DNA of 57,847 nucleotides from Anaerofustis stercorihominis (GTDB taxonomy: Bacteria > Bacillota > Clostridia > Eubacteriales > Anaerofustaceae). How positions within the stretch are numbered: position 1 is the first letter of the stretch; each line of letters begins with the position of its first letter. The notes below the pieces were generated by a model that worked only from the letters and a program-made list of their open reading frames with translations, searched no databases and was not told the origin of the DNA. Positions 17,593 to 27,057 of the stretch are shown here, one piece after another. The stretch covers positions 1 to 57,847 of the forward strand of contig NZ_SPHL01000010.1 in NCBI RefSeq assembly GCF_005844425.1, written 5' to 3'. Made by a program: the position numbers and the translations under genes.

Positions 17593-18546
17593 ATGATTAG
17601 TAATTTAAAAGTTAGCGATAAGGTATTCGATAATTTTATTTTAAAGAGCGTTATGCTTAGAAAGACAAGAACAGGTAAAGATTATCTTGATATAATCCTT
17701 AAAGATAAAAGCGGTGAAATTGCCGCAAAATTATGGAATGTGGAAGAAGGTCAAAAGGATAGTTTTAAAGCCGGTGATGTTGTAAAAGTAAGCGGAGAAG
17801 TAGACAGCTTTGGTTCAAATCCTCAAGTTAAGATTGAACATATTGAAAAAGTTAAATTGAACGATGAAGAAATGAATAAGCTTGTTGAAGCCGCTCCTTT
17901 GAATGCTGATAAGATGTTTGAAGAAATTATTTTAACTATAAATAATTTCAAAAATAAGGATATTAAACTTATCACAAAGACTTTAATTGATAAGTATGAA
18001 TACAAATTTAAAACATATCCTGCGGCAAAATCTTTTCATCATGCAATGAAAAGTGGACTATTATTTCATACTTTCACAATGCTTACAAATGCAAAAAAAC
18101 TTAGTGCTACATATACATTTTTAAATACGGATTTGCTTTTTGCAGGCGTTATACTTCATGATATATGTAAAACAGAAGAAATGGAATGTAATGATTTGGG
18201 AGTTGTTGAAAGTTATACAAAAGACGGACAACTTCTTGGACATATAATTCAGTGCATTTGTGAAATAGATAATGTAAGCAGAAACTTAAATATTGAAAGC
18301 GAAGTTCCGCTTTTGCTTAAACATATGGTTCTTTCACATCATTATCATCCTGAGTTTGGTTCTCCTAAATACCCTATGATACCAGAAGCAGAAATGCTTC
18401 ATTATCTTGATATTTTGGATTCAAGAATGAATCAAATGCAAACTGCTTTTAATGCTACAAAAGAAAATGAATTCTCAAGCAGGGTAAGAATGCTTGATAA
18501 CAGAAACATATATCACTATAATATAGAAGATACAAAGGAGGAATAA
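17593..18546 (+). CDS. yhaM: YhaM-family 3'-5' exoribonuclease (OB fold plus HD domain)
   Basis: 317 residues. An N-terminal OB-fold nucleic-acid-binding domain (about residues 15-90, with R-K-T-R-T-G-K-D-Y-L-D and W-N-V-E-E-G) is followed by an HD metal-dependent phosphohydrolase domain: H-H-A-M-K-S-G-L-L-F-H-T, then V-I-L-H-D-I-C-K and L-S-H-H-Y-H. This architecture is that of YhaM, which trims RNA (and single-stranded DNA) from the 3' end. All HD ligands are present. The next gene starts one base after its stop codon, so they form one unit. Confidence 0.93.
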   Translation: MISNLKVSDKVFDNFILKSVMLRKTRTGKDYLDIILKDKSGEIAAKLWNVEEGQKDSFKAGDVVKVSGEVDSFGSNPQVKIEHIEKVKLNDEEMNKLVEAAPLNADKMFEEIILTINNFKNKDIKLITKTLIDKYEYKFKTYPAAKSFHHAMKSGLLFHTFTMLTNAKKLSATYTFLNTDLLFAGVILHDICKTEEMECNDLGVVESYTKDGQLLGHIIQCICEIDNVSRNLNIESEVPLLLKHMVLSHHYHPEFGSPKYPMIPEAEMLHYLDILDSRMNQMQTAFNATKENEFSSRVRMLDNRNIYHYNIEDTKEE

Positions 18547-18547
18547 T

Positions 18548-19138
18548 ATGAGTGTACAACTTGCGGCTTCATTAGTTATATTTTGCATAGGATATTTCGG
18601 TATGCTTGCAATAAAAGTTATAGGATTTTCAAAAAACAATAAAAAATTAGGAAAGATGGTTTATGCAGCACCAAAAGGGCTTGGTAATACTGATTGTAAA
18701 TGGCAGATTTTATATTTGATTTTGGTAATTGCCGCTATATTGGTTCTTGATATGTTCGGTTTGTTAAATGCTACAATATTCTTTTATTGCATGGGACTAA
18801 TTGGCGTTTATTTTGGGTTTGCAACTTATTCTATTTTTATGTGTATACTTGGAGGAAGAGGTCTTTATCAATATGGTGTAAGGTCAATGACAGGTGCGTT
18901 GGTATATGAAAAAATAGATTCATACGAAATTTTACAAAGAAAAGGACATAAAGGTCTATCATTAAAGGTAAAACCTAAATCGGGAATGTTAAACGCAACT
19001 CAAATTATGTTTTTAGATTATGAAGATAAAGACGATGTTGATAAAATTCTAAGAGTTAATGTAGGAGTACAAGGCAAACCTGCAAACTATTATGGTGTAA
19101 GACCTAATAAGAAAAAAAGAGGAAAAAGAAGAAAATAA
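18548..19138 (+). CDS. Membrane protein with a basic C-terminal tail, unknown function
   Basis: 196 residues. Three hydrophobic segments (about residues 4-24, 55-75 and 80-105) anchor the N-terminal half. The C-terminal 90 residues look soluble, and the pattern of a G-L-Y-Q-Y-G-V ... Y-E-K-I-D-S-Y-E-I segment resembles bacterial PH-like (YcxB/DUF5673-type) domains, though this is tentative. It ends in K-K-K-R-G-K-R-R-K, which could bind nucleic acid or acidic lipid. It is coupled to yhaM and followed by a terminator. Confidence 0.7.
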   Translation: MSVQLAASLVIFCIGYFGMLAIKVIGFSKNNKKLGKMVYAAPKGLGNTDCKWQILYLILVIAAILVLDMFGLLNATIFFYCMGLIGVYFGFATYSIFMCILGGRGLYQYGVRSMTGALVYEKIDSYEILQRKGHKGLSLKVKPKSGMLNATQIMFLDYEDKDDVDKILRVNVGVQGKPANYYGVRPNKKKRGKRRK

Positions 19139-19144
19139 CATTAT

Positions 19145-19176
19145 AAAACCATGTCTATTAGGCATGGTTTTAATTT
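19145..19176 (+). terminator. Terminator of the yhaM unit
   Basis: AAAACCATG / CATGGTTTT hairpin with a short T-rich tail, right after the membrane-protein gene. Confidence 0.75.
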
Positions 19177-19299
19177 ATTTTACAAAATATATTCTTTAAT
19201 TTAAAAGAATATAGCTTTTTAAAAATCTGTATGATATAATTTAAAAGTTATACGGGAAATATTTATAAATTTTTAGGAAATATTTTAAAGAGGTAAATT

Positions 19300-20676
19300 A
19301 TGTTTAAAGAAGATACAATTGCTGCTATTGCAACTCCTTCAGGTTATGGTGGGGTTTCCATAATAAGAATAAGCGGTAGCGAAGCTTTTGATGTTACAGA
19401 TAAAATATTTAAAATGAAAAATAAAACCATACATGATGTTAATAAAAACACCATAAATTATGGGCATATAATAGATCCAAAAACAAATGAAGTCGTTGAC
19501 GAAGTTTTGGTATCAAAAATGTGTGCGCCACATTCTTTTACGGCAGAAGATGTAATTGAAATAAACTGTCATGGAGGTATGAGCGTGACTTCAAGAGTTT
19601 TAGCATTGGTTTTGGAAAACGGAGCAAGACTTGCCGAAGCAGGAGAGTTTACAAAGAGAGCTTTCTTAAATGGTAGAATAGACTTGGTTCAAGCTGAGGC
19701 AATAAGTGATTTGATTATGGCTAAAACAAACAGTTTTGCAAAAAGTGCCATGAATTCTTTAAAAGGGGATTTATCGGAAAAAATAGATGAAATAAAGGCA
19801 GATATTACAAATATGCTTGCAAGGCTTGAAGTAACCATACAGTATCCCGAATACGATGAAGAAGATTTAACGGATAATGAAATTGTTGATTTAATAGAAA
19901 AAATGTCTTTTAAACTAAAGAAAATTATATCAACTTTTGAAAAAGGCGAAATTCTTAAAGAGGGGATAAAAGTTGCCATAATAGGAAAACCAAATGTAGG
20001 GAAATCTCAACTTTTGAATGCCCTTATAAACGAAAATAAAGCAATTGTAACCGATGAGGCAGGAACAACAAGGGATATCGTTGATGAAGTTGTAAATATA
20101 AAAGGTGTTCCTGTTAAATTCATTGATACAGCCGGAATAAGAAATGCCGATAATAAAGTTGAGCAAATAGGAATAGATAAGTCTATATCAATGCTCGAAG
20201 ATAGTAATATAATATTATTTTGCATAGATTCTTCCCGTGCTTTAGATAGTGAAGATATAGAAATAATAAAAATGCTTCCTGAAAATAAAGATATAATTGT
20301 TGTTTTAAACAAAATGGATTTAGATGTAAATAACGAAACAATAAATGCTTTTGAAAATTATAAAACAATAGAAATATCTGCGCTAAAACAAGAGGGGATA
20401 GAAAAAATCGAAAAAGCAATTTATGATATAGCCAAAGTAAATGATAATGACGAAGTTGGAGAAATCCTTGTAAGTAACGTAAGACATAAAAATCTTTTAC
20501 TTGGAGCAAAAGAAGATTTTGATCATGCCATAGAGATGGTTCACTCCGGATTAGAAGTGGATTTGGTTGAAATAGATATAAATGCTGCTCTTTCAAAATT
20601 GGGAGAAATTACCGGAGAAACCACAAGTGAAGATATTATAGATGAAATATTTAAGAATTTCTGTTTAGGAAAGTAG
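19300..20676 (+). CDS. mnmE: tRNA modification GTPase MnmE
   Basis: 458 residues, full length. It works with MnmG to make (carboxymethyl)aminomethyl-uridine at the tRNA wobble position. An N-terminal folate-binding domain ([12 protein letters not shown] near residue 11) is followed by a helical domain carrying a G domain: G1 GKPNVGKSQ (about residues 228-236; Q where S is usual), D-T-A-G-I-R, N-K-M-D, and the invariant C-terminal C-L-G-K with its catalytic cysteine. mnmG follows after 8 bases. Ribosome site AAAGAGG. Confidence 0.97.
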   Translation: MFKEDTIAAIATPSGYGGVSIIRISGSEAFDVTDKIFKMKNKTIHDVNKNTINYGHIIDPKTNEVVDEVLVSKMCAPHSFTAEDVIEINCHGGMSVTSRVLALVLENGARLAEAGEFTKRAFLNGRIDLVQAEAISDLIMAKTNSFAKSAMNSLKGDLSEKIDEIKADITNMLARLEVTIQYPEYDEEDLTDNEIVDLIEKMSFKLKKIISTFEKGEILKEGIKVAIIGKPNVGKSQLLNALINENKAIVTDEAGTTRDIVDEVVNIKGVPVKFIDTAGIRNADNKVEQIGIDKSISMLEDSNIILFCIDSSRALDSEDIEIIKMLPENKDIIVVLNKMDLDVNNETINAFENYKTIEISALKQEGIEKIEKAIYDIAKVNDNDEVGEILVSNVRHKNLLLGAKEDFDHAIEMVHSGLEVDLVEIDINAALSKLGEITGETTSEDIIDEIFKNFCLGK

Positions 20677-20684
20677 AGGTAAAT

Positions 20685-22571
20685 ATGAGTTTTTTAGCTG
20701 GAGAATATGAAGTAATAGTTATCGGTGCCGGTCATGCAGGCTGTGAAGCTGCTCTTGCAAGTGCAAGAAAAGGAAGCAAGACTCTTCTTTTAACATTGAA
20801 TTTGGAAGCTCTTGCAATGATGCCTTGTAACCCTTCAATAGGCGGTACGGGGAAAGGACATTTGGTAAGAGAAATAGATGCCTTAGGCGGTGAAATGGGT
20901 AAAAATATAGATAAAACTTTTATCCAAATCAAAACTTTAAATACTGCAAAAGGTGTAGCCGTACAGTCTTTGAGGGCACAAGCCGATAAAAAAAGATATC
21001 AGGAAGAAATGAAATTTGTTATAGAAAATACTGATAATCTTGATTTGAAACAGCAAGAAGCCGTTGATATTTTAACAGAAGACGGAAAAGTAAAAGGTAT
21101 TGTTACAAATACAGGTGCAATATATTACACAAAAGCAATTGTTCTTTGTTCAGGAACATACTTAAAAGGAAGAATAATCATAGGTGATGTAAGTTATTCT
21201 GGAGGTCCTAACGGTATATTTGCTGCAAATAAGTTAAGTGACAGCTTGAAAAATTTAGGTTTTAAATTATTAAGATTAAAAACAGGAACTCCTGCCAGAG
21301 TAAATAGAAGAAGTATTGATTTTTCAAAAATGGAAATTCAATATGGAGATAAAGAAATAACACCTTTTTCTTTTGAGAATGAAGGTAAAGATATTGAATT
21401 TGATGAACAACCTTGTTATCTTGCTTATACTAACAAAAATACACATGATGTAATAAAAGCAAACCTTCACCGTTCTCCTTTATACAGTGGAAACATAAAA
21501 GGTGTAGGTCCAAGATACTGTCCAAGTATCGAAGATAAAATCGTTAGATTTGCAGATAAAGAAAAACATCAGCTATTTGTAGAGCCTGAAGGGTTAAATA
21601 CAAATGAAATGTATCTTCAAGGGATGAGTTCTTCTTTACCTGAAGATGTTCAAGTTGCTTTTTTAAGAACTATTAAAGGACTTGAAAATGTTGAGATAAT
21701 GAGAGTTGCTTATGCAATAGAATATGATGCAATAGAACCTACGCAAATAAGCCTTTCTCTTGAAAGTAAAGTACTTGAAGGTTTCTTTACAGCCGGACAA
21801 ATAAACGGTACAAGCGGATATGAAGAAGCTGCGGCACAAGGTATAATAGCAGGAATAAATGCTTCTAATTATGTTCAGGAAAAAGAACCTTTAGTTCTTG
21901 ACAGAGCAAGTAGTTATATAGGTGTATTGATTGATGATATTACAACAAAAGGAACGAAAGAACCTTACAGAATGTTTACCTCAAGGGTTGAATATAGATT
22001 ATTATTAAGACAAGATAATGCGGATTTAAGGCTTACTCCTTATGGTTATGAACAAGGTCTTATAAGTGAAGAAAGATATAATAATTTAATAAAATATAAA
22101 AATGCCGTTGAAGGTGAAAAAGAGAGATTAAAAGGAATTAAAATAACTCCTAACAAGGAAAATAATCAAAAACTCGTTGAAATTGGAACAACTCCATTAA
22201 GAAATGCCGTTACTTTATATGATTTGATTAAAAGACCTGATCTTTCATATAAGGATACGATTGTTTTTGATGAAAACAGACCGGCTCTTTCTAAGAGAAT
22301 TTGTGAGCAGGTAGAGATTCAAATAAAATATGAAGATTATATTTTAAAACAACAGGCAAGCATTGAAAAATTCAAATCGATGGAAAAGAAATTATTGCCT
22401 GATGATATAGATTATAATGAAATAAAGAATTTAAGATTGGAAGCAAGACAAAAGCTTGAAGATATAAGACCAAAAAATTTAGGTCAGGCTTCAAGGATAT
22501 CAGGAGTTTCTCCTGCTGATATAAATGTGCTTTTAATCGAGCTTGCAAAAAATACCAAAAGGGGAGAATAA
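20685..22571 (+). CDS. mnmG: tRNA uridine-5-carboxymethylaminomethyl modification enzyme MnmG (GidA)
   Basis: 628 residues. FAD-binding partner of MnmE. The N-terminal Rossmann motif is [12 protein letters not shown]. The family blocks [13 protein letters not shown], the catalytic-cysteine segments R-Y-C-P-S-I-E-D-K and Q-P-C-Y-L, and the C-terminal helical domain with [11 protein letters not shown] are all present. In many Firmicutes the next gene is rsmG. Here a ParB/Noc-type gene follows directly, only one base after the mnmG stop. Confidence 0.97.
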   Translation: MSFLAGEYEVIVIGAGHAGCEAALASARKGSKTLLLTLNLEALAMMPCNPSIGGTGKGHLVREIDALGGEMGKNIDKTFIQIKTLNTAKGVAVQSLRAQADKKRYQEEMKFVIENTDNLDLKQQEAVDILTEDGKVKGIVTNTGAIYYTKAIVLCSGTYLKGRIIIGDVSYSGGPNGIFAANKLSDSLKNLGFKLLRLKTGTPARVNRRSIDFSKMEIQYGDKEITPFSFENEGKDIEFDEQPCYLAYTNKNTHDVIKANLHRSPLYSGNIKGVGPRYCPSIEDKIVRFADKEKHQLFVEPEGLNTNEMYLQGMSSSLPEDVQVAFLRTIKGLENVEIMRVAYAIEYDAIEPTQISLSLESKVLEGFFTAGQINGTSGYEEAAAQGIIAGINASNYVQEKEPLVLDRASSYIGVLIDDITTKGTKEPYRMFTSRVEYRLLLRQDNADLRLTPYGYEQGLISEERYNNLIKYKNAVEGEKERLKGIKITPNKENNQKLVEIGTTPLRNAVTLYDLIKRPDLSYKDTIVFDENRPALSKRICEQVEIQIKYEDYILKQQASIEKFKSMEKKLLPDDIDYNEIKNLRLEARQKLEDIRPKNLGQASRISGVSPADINVLLIELAKNTKRGE

Positions 22572-22572
22572 A

Positions 22573-23352
22573 GTGTCAGATAAAAATATAAAAGAAATTA
22601 ATATAGAATCAATCAAAGCAAATAAAGAGCAACCAAGAAAATATTTTGATGAAGAAAGTATAAACGAACTTGCCGAATCAATAAAAAGTTTAGGTATAAT
22701 TCAGCCTATTACCGTAAGAGAAAGTGAAGATGGTTTATATGAGGTTGTAAGCGGAGAAAGAAGATTAAGAGCCGCTAAGATTGCAGGATTAGAGAATATT
22801 CCTTGCATTATTGCTAATATAAACAATGAAGAAAATGATTTAATAGCTTTAATTGAAAACATTCAAAGAGAAGACTTGAATTTTTATGAAGAAGCATTAA
22901 GTTATAAAAAGATAATGAGCGAATATGGTATCAGTCAAGAGGCATTATCAAAAAAAATAGGGAAAAAACAGTCTACAATATCAAATTTAGTAAGACTTTT
23001 AAACCTTGATGAAGAGGTTTTGGAAATAATAATAAAAAACAATCTTACTCAGCGTCATGCAAGATGTCTTTTATCTCTTCCTGATAGAAAAATGAGAGTA
23101 AAGGCTGCAAAGGAAATGGCTAAAAAAGATTTAAATGTTAAAAATTCAGAGCTTTTGGTTGAAAGATTAAAACAGGAAGTTATTGTTAATTCTTCAAAGA
23201 CAAACGTAAAGAATATTTTTAATTATAAAATATACACAAATACCATAAAACAGGCTTATAAAAGTATTTTTAATACAGGGCTTGACTGTGATTATAAAGA
23301 AAAAGATTATGATGACAGAATTGAAGTTGTCATAACAATTCCTAAAAAATAA
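22573..23352 (+). CDS. noc: ParB/Noc-family CTP-binding chromosome protein
   Basis: 259 residues from a GTG at 22573, preceded by GGGGAG overlapping the mnmG end; an upstream in-frame ATG lies inside mnmG. The N-terminal ParB CTPase domain has G-E-R-R-L-R-A-A-K near residue 57 and E-N-I-Q-R-E-D-L-N near residue 97. A helix-turn-helix (S-Q-E-A-L-S-K-K-I-G-K-K-Q-S-T-I-S-N) follows, then a short C-terminal dimerisation region. The position after mnmG favours Noc (nucleoid occlusion), but no soj/parA or second parB is beside it, so it could be the segregation ParB itself. No parS or Noc-type site was spotted. Confidence 0.85.
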   Translation: MSDKNIKEINIESIKANKEQPRKYFDEESINELAESIKSLGIIQPITVRESEDGLYEVVSGERRLRAAKIAGLENIPCIIANINNEENDLIALIENIQREDLNFYEEALSYKKIMSEYGISQEALSKKIGKKQSTISNLVRLLNLDEEVLEIIIKNNLTQRHARCLLSLPDRKMRVKAAKEMAKKDLNVKNSELLVERLKQEVIVNSSKTNVKNIFNYKIYTNTIKQAYKSIFNTGLDCDYKEKDYDDRIEVVITIPKK

Positions 23353-23375
23353 AGCATACTCAGTATGCTTTTTTT
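23351..23375 (+). terminator. Terminator of the mnmE-mnmG-noc unit
   Basis: AAAGCATACT / AGTATGCTTT hairpin followed by a T run; overlaps the noc stop codon. Confidence 0.88.
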
Positions 23376-23474
23376 AGTTAATAAAAATTTAATTTTCATT
23401 TAATTTTTTGTTTATTGCCTGTTATGTCGAAATTTGATATAATCACTCCACTGAATATGAAAGAGGCATTTGCT

Positions 23475-24875
23475 ATGAAAATGAGAATTAATAAAAAATA
23501 TGTTTTTTTTGGAATAATAGCATTAATTTGTTTAATTGGAGTGTTTAAAATTTTTATAAGTCCATTATCTTTAAAAGATAAGAGTGTTGAAGTTGAAGTT
23601 AAACATGCATATAATCCTGAAAGTAATATAAAATATGTTGTTTTCGGGGATAAAAAAGATGTTTTAATAGATAGGAAGAATTTGGATACAAATAAGATAG
23701 GGGATTATGAAATTATATATAAGTATAAAAATAAAGATTATCCCGTTACAATAAGTGTCGTTGACACAACACCTCCTTCTTTTAATGTAAAAGAAATTAC
23801 CATAGAAAACAGAGTAAAATTAGACCCAAAAGAATTGGTGAAAGATGTAAAAGATGCAAGTAAAACAACCGTATCCTTTAAAGAAGATTATAATTTTGAT
23901 GATGTAGGAGATTATGAGGTAGAGGTTGTTGTGAGTGATGTTTACGAAAACAGTACAAGTAAAAATACTATCGTTCATGTAATTGAAGATAATAAAGGAC
24001 CTGAGATTAAAAATGTATCTGCAATTGATGTAGTTGTGGGCGGGGATGAAAGTTGGGAAAAGGATGTTATTATAAAAGATGATCATGATCCAAACCCTAA
24101 ACTTATTTTGGAAAAAGGAGATTTTAATCCTAACAAAGAAGGCAAATATTTTGTTACATATAAAGCTGTTGACAGAGCAGGAAATATTAGCATTGTAAAA
24201 AGAGAAGTTAATGTTGTAAAAGCTATTGGAACAACGAGTGAAAGCGAGGAAAAAATAGTATACTTGACTTTTGATGACGGACCTTCTTCCAATACTAAGA
24301 AAATACTTGATATACTTGATAAATATGATGCAAAGGCAACTTTTTTCGTAACAGGAAACAATAAACAATATAATTATTTAATAAAAACAGCTCATGATAA
24401 AGGTCATACTATAGGGCTTCATACATATACTCATGACTATGCAAAAGTATATAAATCAAAGTACTCATATTTTGATGATTTACATAAACTTGAAAACATG
24501 TTAAAAGGCATTATCGGTTATTCTCCTAAATATATAAGATTTCCCGGAGGGTCATCCAATACTATAAGCAGTGCCTATAAAAAAGGTATAATGACTTATT
24601 TAACAAAAGAAGTTCAAAACAGAGGGTATCAATATTATGATTGGAACTGTGATTCTACGGATGCCTCCGGAAATAATGTAGCTGTAGGTAAGCTTGTTGA
24701 AAATGCAACCAATTGTAGTGAAAACAATATTAATATACTTTTTCATGATACAGATGCAAAAGATACGACTGTTGAAGCTCTTCCTAAAATAATTAAGTAC
24801 TACAAACAAAGAGGGTATGTATTTAGGGCTATTGATAATAACTCTTTTGCTCCACATCATGGTGTCAACAATTAA
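23475..24875 (+). CDS. Membrane-anchored polysaccharide (peptidoglycan) deacetylase with Ig-like repeats
   Basis: 466 residues from ATG 23475, which has AAAGAGG 9 bases upstream; earlier in-frame ATGs lack a site. A signal-anchor helix (about residues 9-29) is followed by two or three Ig-like (DUF5011-type) domains ending with T-Y-K-A-V-D-R-A-G-N. The NodB deacetylase domain then shows motif 1 T-F-D-D-G-P, motif 2 H-T-Y-T-H, motif 3 R-F-P-G-G, motif 4 Y-D-W-N-C-D and motif 5 I-L-F-H-D. All metal and catalytic residues are present. It likely removes acetyl groups from cell-wall glycan outside the membrane. Promoter TTGCCT-N17-TATAAT upstream. Confidence 0.92.
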   Translation: MKMRINKKYVFFGIIALICLIGVFKIFISPLSLKDKSVEVEVKHAYNPESNIKYVVFGDKKDVLIDRKNLDTNKIGDYEIIYKYKNKDYPVTISVVDTTPPSFNVKEITIENRVKLDPKELVKDVKDASKTTVSFKEDYNFDDVGDYEVEVVVSDVYENSTSKNTIVHVIEDNKGPEIKNVSAIDVVVGGDESWEKDVIIKDDHDPNPKLILEKGDFNPNKEGKYFVTYKAVDRAGNISIVKREVNVVKAIGTTSESEEKIVYLTFDDGPSSNTKKILDILDKYDAKATFFVTGNNKQYNYLIKTAHDKGHTIGLHTYTHDYAKVYKSKYSYFDDLHKLENMLKGIIGYSPKYIRFPGGSSNTISSAYKKGIMTYLTKEVQNRGYQYYDWNCDSTDASGNNVAVGKLVENATNCSENNINILFHDTDAKDTTVEALPKIIKYYKQRGYVFRAIDNNSFAPHHGVNN

Positions 24876-24908
24876 AGAACACGTTTTTGCCGTGTTCTTT
24901 TTGTTTTT
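24874..24908 (+). terminator. Terminator of the deacetylase gene
   Basis: AAAGAACACG / CGTGTTCTTT hairpin with T-rich tail immediately after the stop codon. Confidence 0.88.
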
Positions 24909-24927
24909 ATATTTAATAAAATAATGG

Positions 24928-24956
24928 TTGACTTTTGATTGGTTTTGATTTATTAT
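24928..24956 (+). promoter_or_regulatory. Promoter of the SorC-PTS operon
   Basis: TTGACT (24928-24933), 17-base spacer, TATTAT (24951-24956), about 95 bases before the regulator's start codon. Confidence 0.65.
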
Positions 24957-24978
24957 AAGAGCATAAAAAGAACAATTT

Positions 24979-25028
24979 TTCAAATATTGAACAAATGTAA
25001 AAATAAATTGAATAGAAATTAATTTCAA
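24979..25028. promoter_or_regulatory. Two palindromes, candidate SorC-regulator operators
   Basis: TTCAA-ATA-TTGAA at 24979-24991 and TTGAA-N11-TTCAA at 25008-25028, the latter enclosing the perfect palindrome GAAATTAATTTC (25015-25026). Both lie between the operon promoter and the regulator gene, where an autoregulating sugar-phosphate sensor would be expected to bind. Assignment to the SorC protein is inferred. Confidence 0.45.
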
Positions 25029-25049
25029 CGGAAAGGAATGAGAAGAATT

Positions 25050-25994
25050 TTGAAAAAGGTTTCTGATGATACTAAGTTAATGGTAAAAGTATGCGATTTG
25101 TATTACAACAACGACATGAAACAAGAAGAAATTGCTTCCAAACTTTCAATATCAAGAGCGACAATATCCAGAATTTTAAAAAATGCAAAAAGTGAAGGGA
25201 TTGTCAAAATAGAAGTTATAAATCCTTTGAAAAATGATTATTACAAGCTAGAAAAACAATTAGAAGAAAAGTTTAACTTAAAAGAAGTCATAATTGCAGA
25301 AGATGTTACCGATGCTTCATATGAAAGGGATGCACTTGGTAAAGCTTGTGCTGAATTTTTACAAAGGGTTTTAAAAGATGGGGAAATTGTTGGGTTATCA
25401 ATGGGAAAAACAATAAAGACTATAGCACAATATGTTCATCAAGATAAACCAAGAGATATTTCTTTTGTTCCTCTACTTGGAGGTATGGGACAAGTTGGTA
25501 TTGAACTTCATTGTAATCAAATTGTAATCGATTTTTTTAGAGCTTTTGGAGGAGAATATCATCTTCTTCATGCACCGGCAATGATAGCGGATCCAAATTT
25601 AATGCTTAGTTTAAAAAATGATATTCATATAAAACAAGTATTTGATTTGTTGGATAAAATTACAACCGCAGTTGTTGGTATAGGTACGGCTGTTCCCGGT
25701 TCGACAATGATGGAAACGGGGTATTACAAAAAAGAAGACATTGTTGAAATGAAAAATAGCGGAATTGTGGGAGATATATGTCTTCAAATGTATGATATAG
25801 AAGGTAATACAAATTATTCGTACAATAATGATATATTCGGTATAAATTTAGAGTCATTAAAGAAAGTAAAGAGAGTTGTTGGGATAAGTGCAGGGGAAGA
25901 GAAAGTTAAGGCAATAAAGGGAGCCTTAAACGGAAAAATTGTAAATGTTCTCGTAACAAATTCAAGAACTGCAAAATTATTGCTTGAAGATTAA
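25050..25994 (+). CDS. SorC/DeoR-type sugar-phosphate-binding transcriptional regulator
   Basis: 314 residues from TTG 25050; an in-frame ATG at 25038 directly touches the AAAGGA site and is a less likely start. An N-terminal helix-turn-helix (Q-E-E-I-A-S-K-L-S-I-S-R-A-T-I-S-R-I-L) is followed by a SorC sugar-binding domain with G-L-S-M-G-K-T and V-P-L-L-G-G-M-G, typical of phosphosugar binding, and the trailing G-I-G-T-A-V-P-G. First gene of the operon with gutM, three PTS genes and an oxidoreductase, which it presumably controls in response to a phosphorylated substrate. Confidence 0.92.
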   Translation: MKKVSDDTKLMVKVCDLYYNNDMKQEEIASKLSISRATISRILKNAKSEGIVKIEVINPLKNDYYKLEKQLEEKFNLKEVIIAEDVTDASYERDALGKACAEFLQRVLKDGEIVGLSMGKTIKTIAQYVHQDKPRDISFVPLLGGMGQVGIELHCNQIVIDFFRAFGGEYHLLHAPAMIADPNLMLSLKNDIHIKQVFDLLDKITTAVVGIGTAVPGSTMMETGYYKKEDIVEMKNSGIVGDICLQMYDIEGNTNYSYNNDIFGINLESLKKVKRVVGISAGEEKVKAIKGALNGKIVNVLVTNSRTAKLLLED

Positions 25995-26008
25995 ATTGGA
26001 GGAATATT

Positions 26009-26455
26009 ATGTGGAAGATTTTTGCGGTTGCTTTTGTTCTAATGGTATTTAATTCCATATTGACCTATAGGCAGGCCAAAGATTTTACTATATCATTTAA
26101 TGAAATTCGTAAATTTGGAAATGTAAGTGTTGGTAAAGATAAACAGTATTTTATTTATGGAGTTATTTTGATTCTTGCTTGTGACAGTAATGGATATGTT
26201 ACAAAAGGTAAAATAATGAAGGGATTTAGTGTTTTTGCAAGATTTAATAATTTTGATGCTTTAAACGGAAAATCTATTTATGATTTAAAAGAAGAAGAAG
26301 AGGAGAAAATGAAAAAAATTAGAAGTAAGAGAAGAAAGAAAAAAGGAAGCTCTTTACTTCAGGCTGTAAATGGTTTAATAGGTGTTTTAGAAAAGAATAA
26401 AACTAACAATGATGAAATTGAGTTGCAGGAAGAAATAAAAAAAGTTGTTGAGTAA
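26009..26455 (+). CDS. gutM: GutM-type PTS operon activator protein
   Basis: 148 residues. An N-terminal membrane helix (M-W-K-I-F-A-V-A-F-V-L-M-V-F) and a second hydrophobic stretch near residues 50-62 match the GutM pattern, as do Y-R-Q-A-K-D-F and K-G-F-S-V-F-A-R-F. The C-terminus is a charged, lysine-rich segment. GutM accompanies glucitol-type PTS genes and acts as an accessory activator, by an unclear mechanism. It lies 14 bases after the SorC regulator gene and before EIIC. Confidence 0.85.
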   Translation: MWKIFAVAFVLMVFNSILTYRQAKDFTISFNEIRKFGNVSVGKDKQYFIYGVILILACDSNGYVTKGKIMKGFSVFARFNNFDALNGKSIYDLKEEEEEKMKKIRSKRRKKKGSSLLQAVNGLIGVLEKNKTNNDEIELQEEIKKVVE

Positions 26456-26515
26456 ATTGTATGTTAAGACAACTGTTGTCTTTCATAAATAAAAAATATA
26501 GAAAGGAGAATTTTT

Positions 26516-27043
26516 ATGGAATTCTTGACAAAACTTGCAGAAGGTTTTATCGGACTATTTAACGCAGGAGGTGAAACTTTTGTTGGATGGGTTACAGGTA
26601 TCATACCTACTCTTATCGTTTTAATTACAGCTATAAATGCTTTAATTAAGATTATCGGTGAAGAAAGAGTAGATAAAGCTATGAAAGTATTATCTAAAAG
26701 TTTTATAACGAGATATACTTTGATGCCTGTTTTAGCTATGTTTTTCTTATGTAATCCAATGGCATATTCATTTGGTCGTTTCCTAAAAGAAGAACACAAA
26801 GTTGCATTTTACGATTCTACGGTTTCATTCTGTCATCCAATAACAGGACTATTCCCTCATGCAAATGCCGGTGAATTATTTGTTTACTTAGGTATTGCAA
26901 ATGGTATTACGGCATTAGGTTTAAGTACTACACCACTTGCTTTAAGATATTTCTTGGTTGGTGTTGTCGTAATTTTAATCAGAGGTATTGTTACTGAAAG
27001 ATTATATGCAATTATGAGTAGTAAGAAAAGTGCAGATGCATAG
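26516..27043 (+). CDS. srlA: PTS glucitol/sorbitol-type EIIC component
   Basis: 175 residues, the usual size of SrlA/GutA EIIC2. It begins M-E-F-L-T-K-L-A-E-G-F-I-G-L-F-N-A-G-G-E-T-F and has at least three hydrophobic segments, with the family sequences C-N-P-M-A-Y-S-F-G-R-F-L and S-F-C-H-P-I-T-G-L-F-P-H. It forms the membrane channel with the EIIB protein encoded next. Ribosome site AAAGGAGA. Because the operon lacks a sorbitol-6-phosphate dehydrogenase, the imported polyol may not be sorbitol. Confidence 0.93.
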   Translation: MEFLTKLAEGFIGLFNAGGETFVGWVTGIIPTLIVLITAINALIKIIGEERVDKAMKVLSKSFITRYTLMPVLAMFFLCNPMAYSFGRFLKEEHKVAFYDSTVSFCHPITGLFPHANAGELFVYLGIANGITALGLSTTPLALRYFLVGVVVILIRGIVTERLYAIMSSKKSADA

Positions 27044-27057
27044 AAAGGGGAAAAGAT

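Noticed and set aside
19177-23414. Chromosome origin near mnmE-mnmG-noc
   Set aside because: No rnpA/rpmH/dnaA genes, DnaA-box cluster or parS site (TGTTTCACGTGAAACA type) could be seen.
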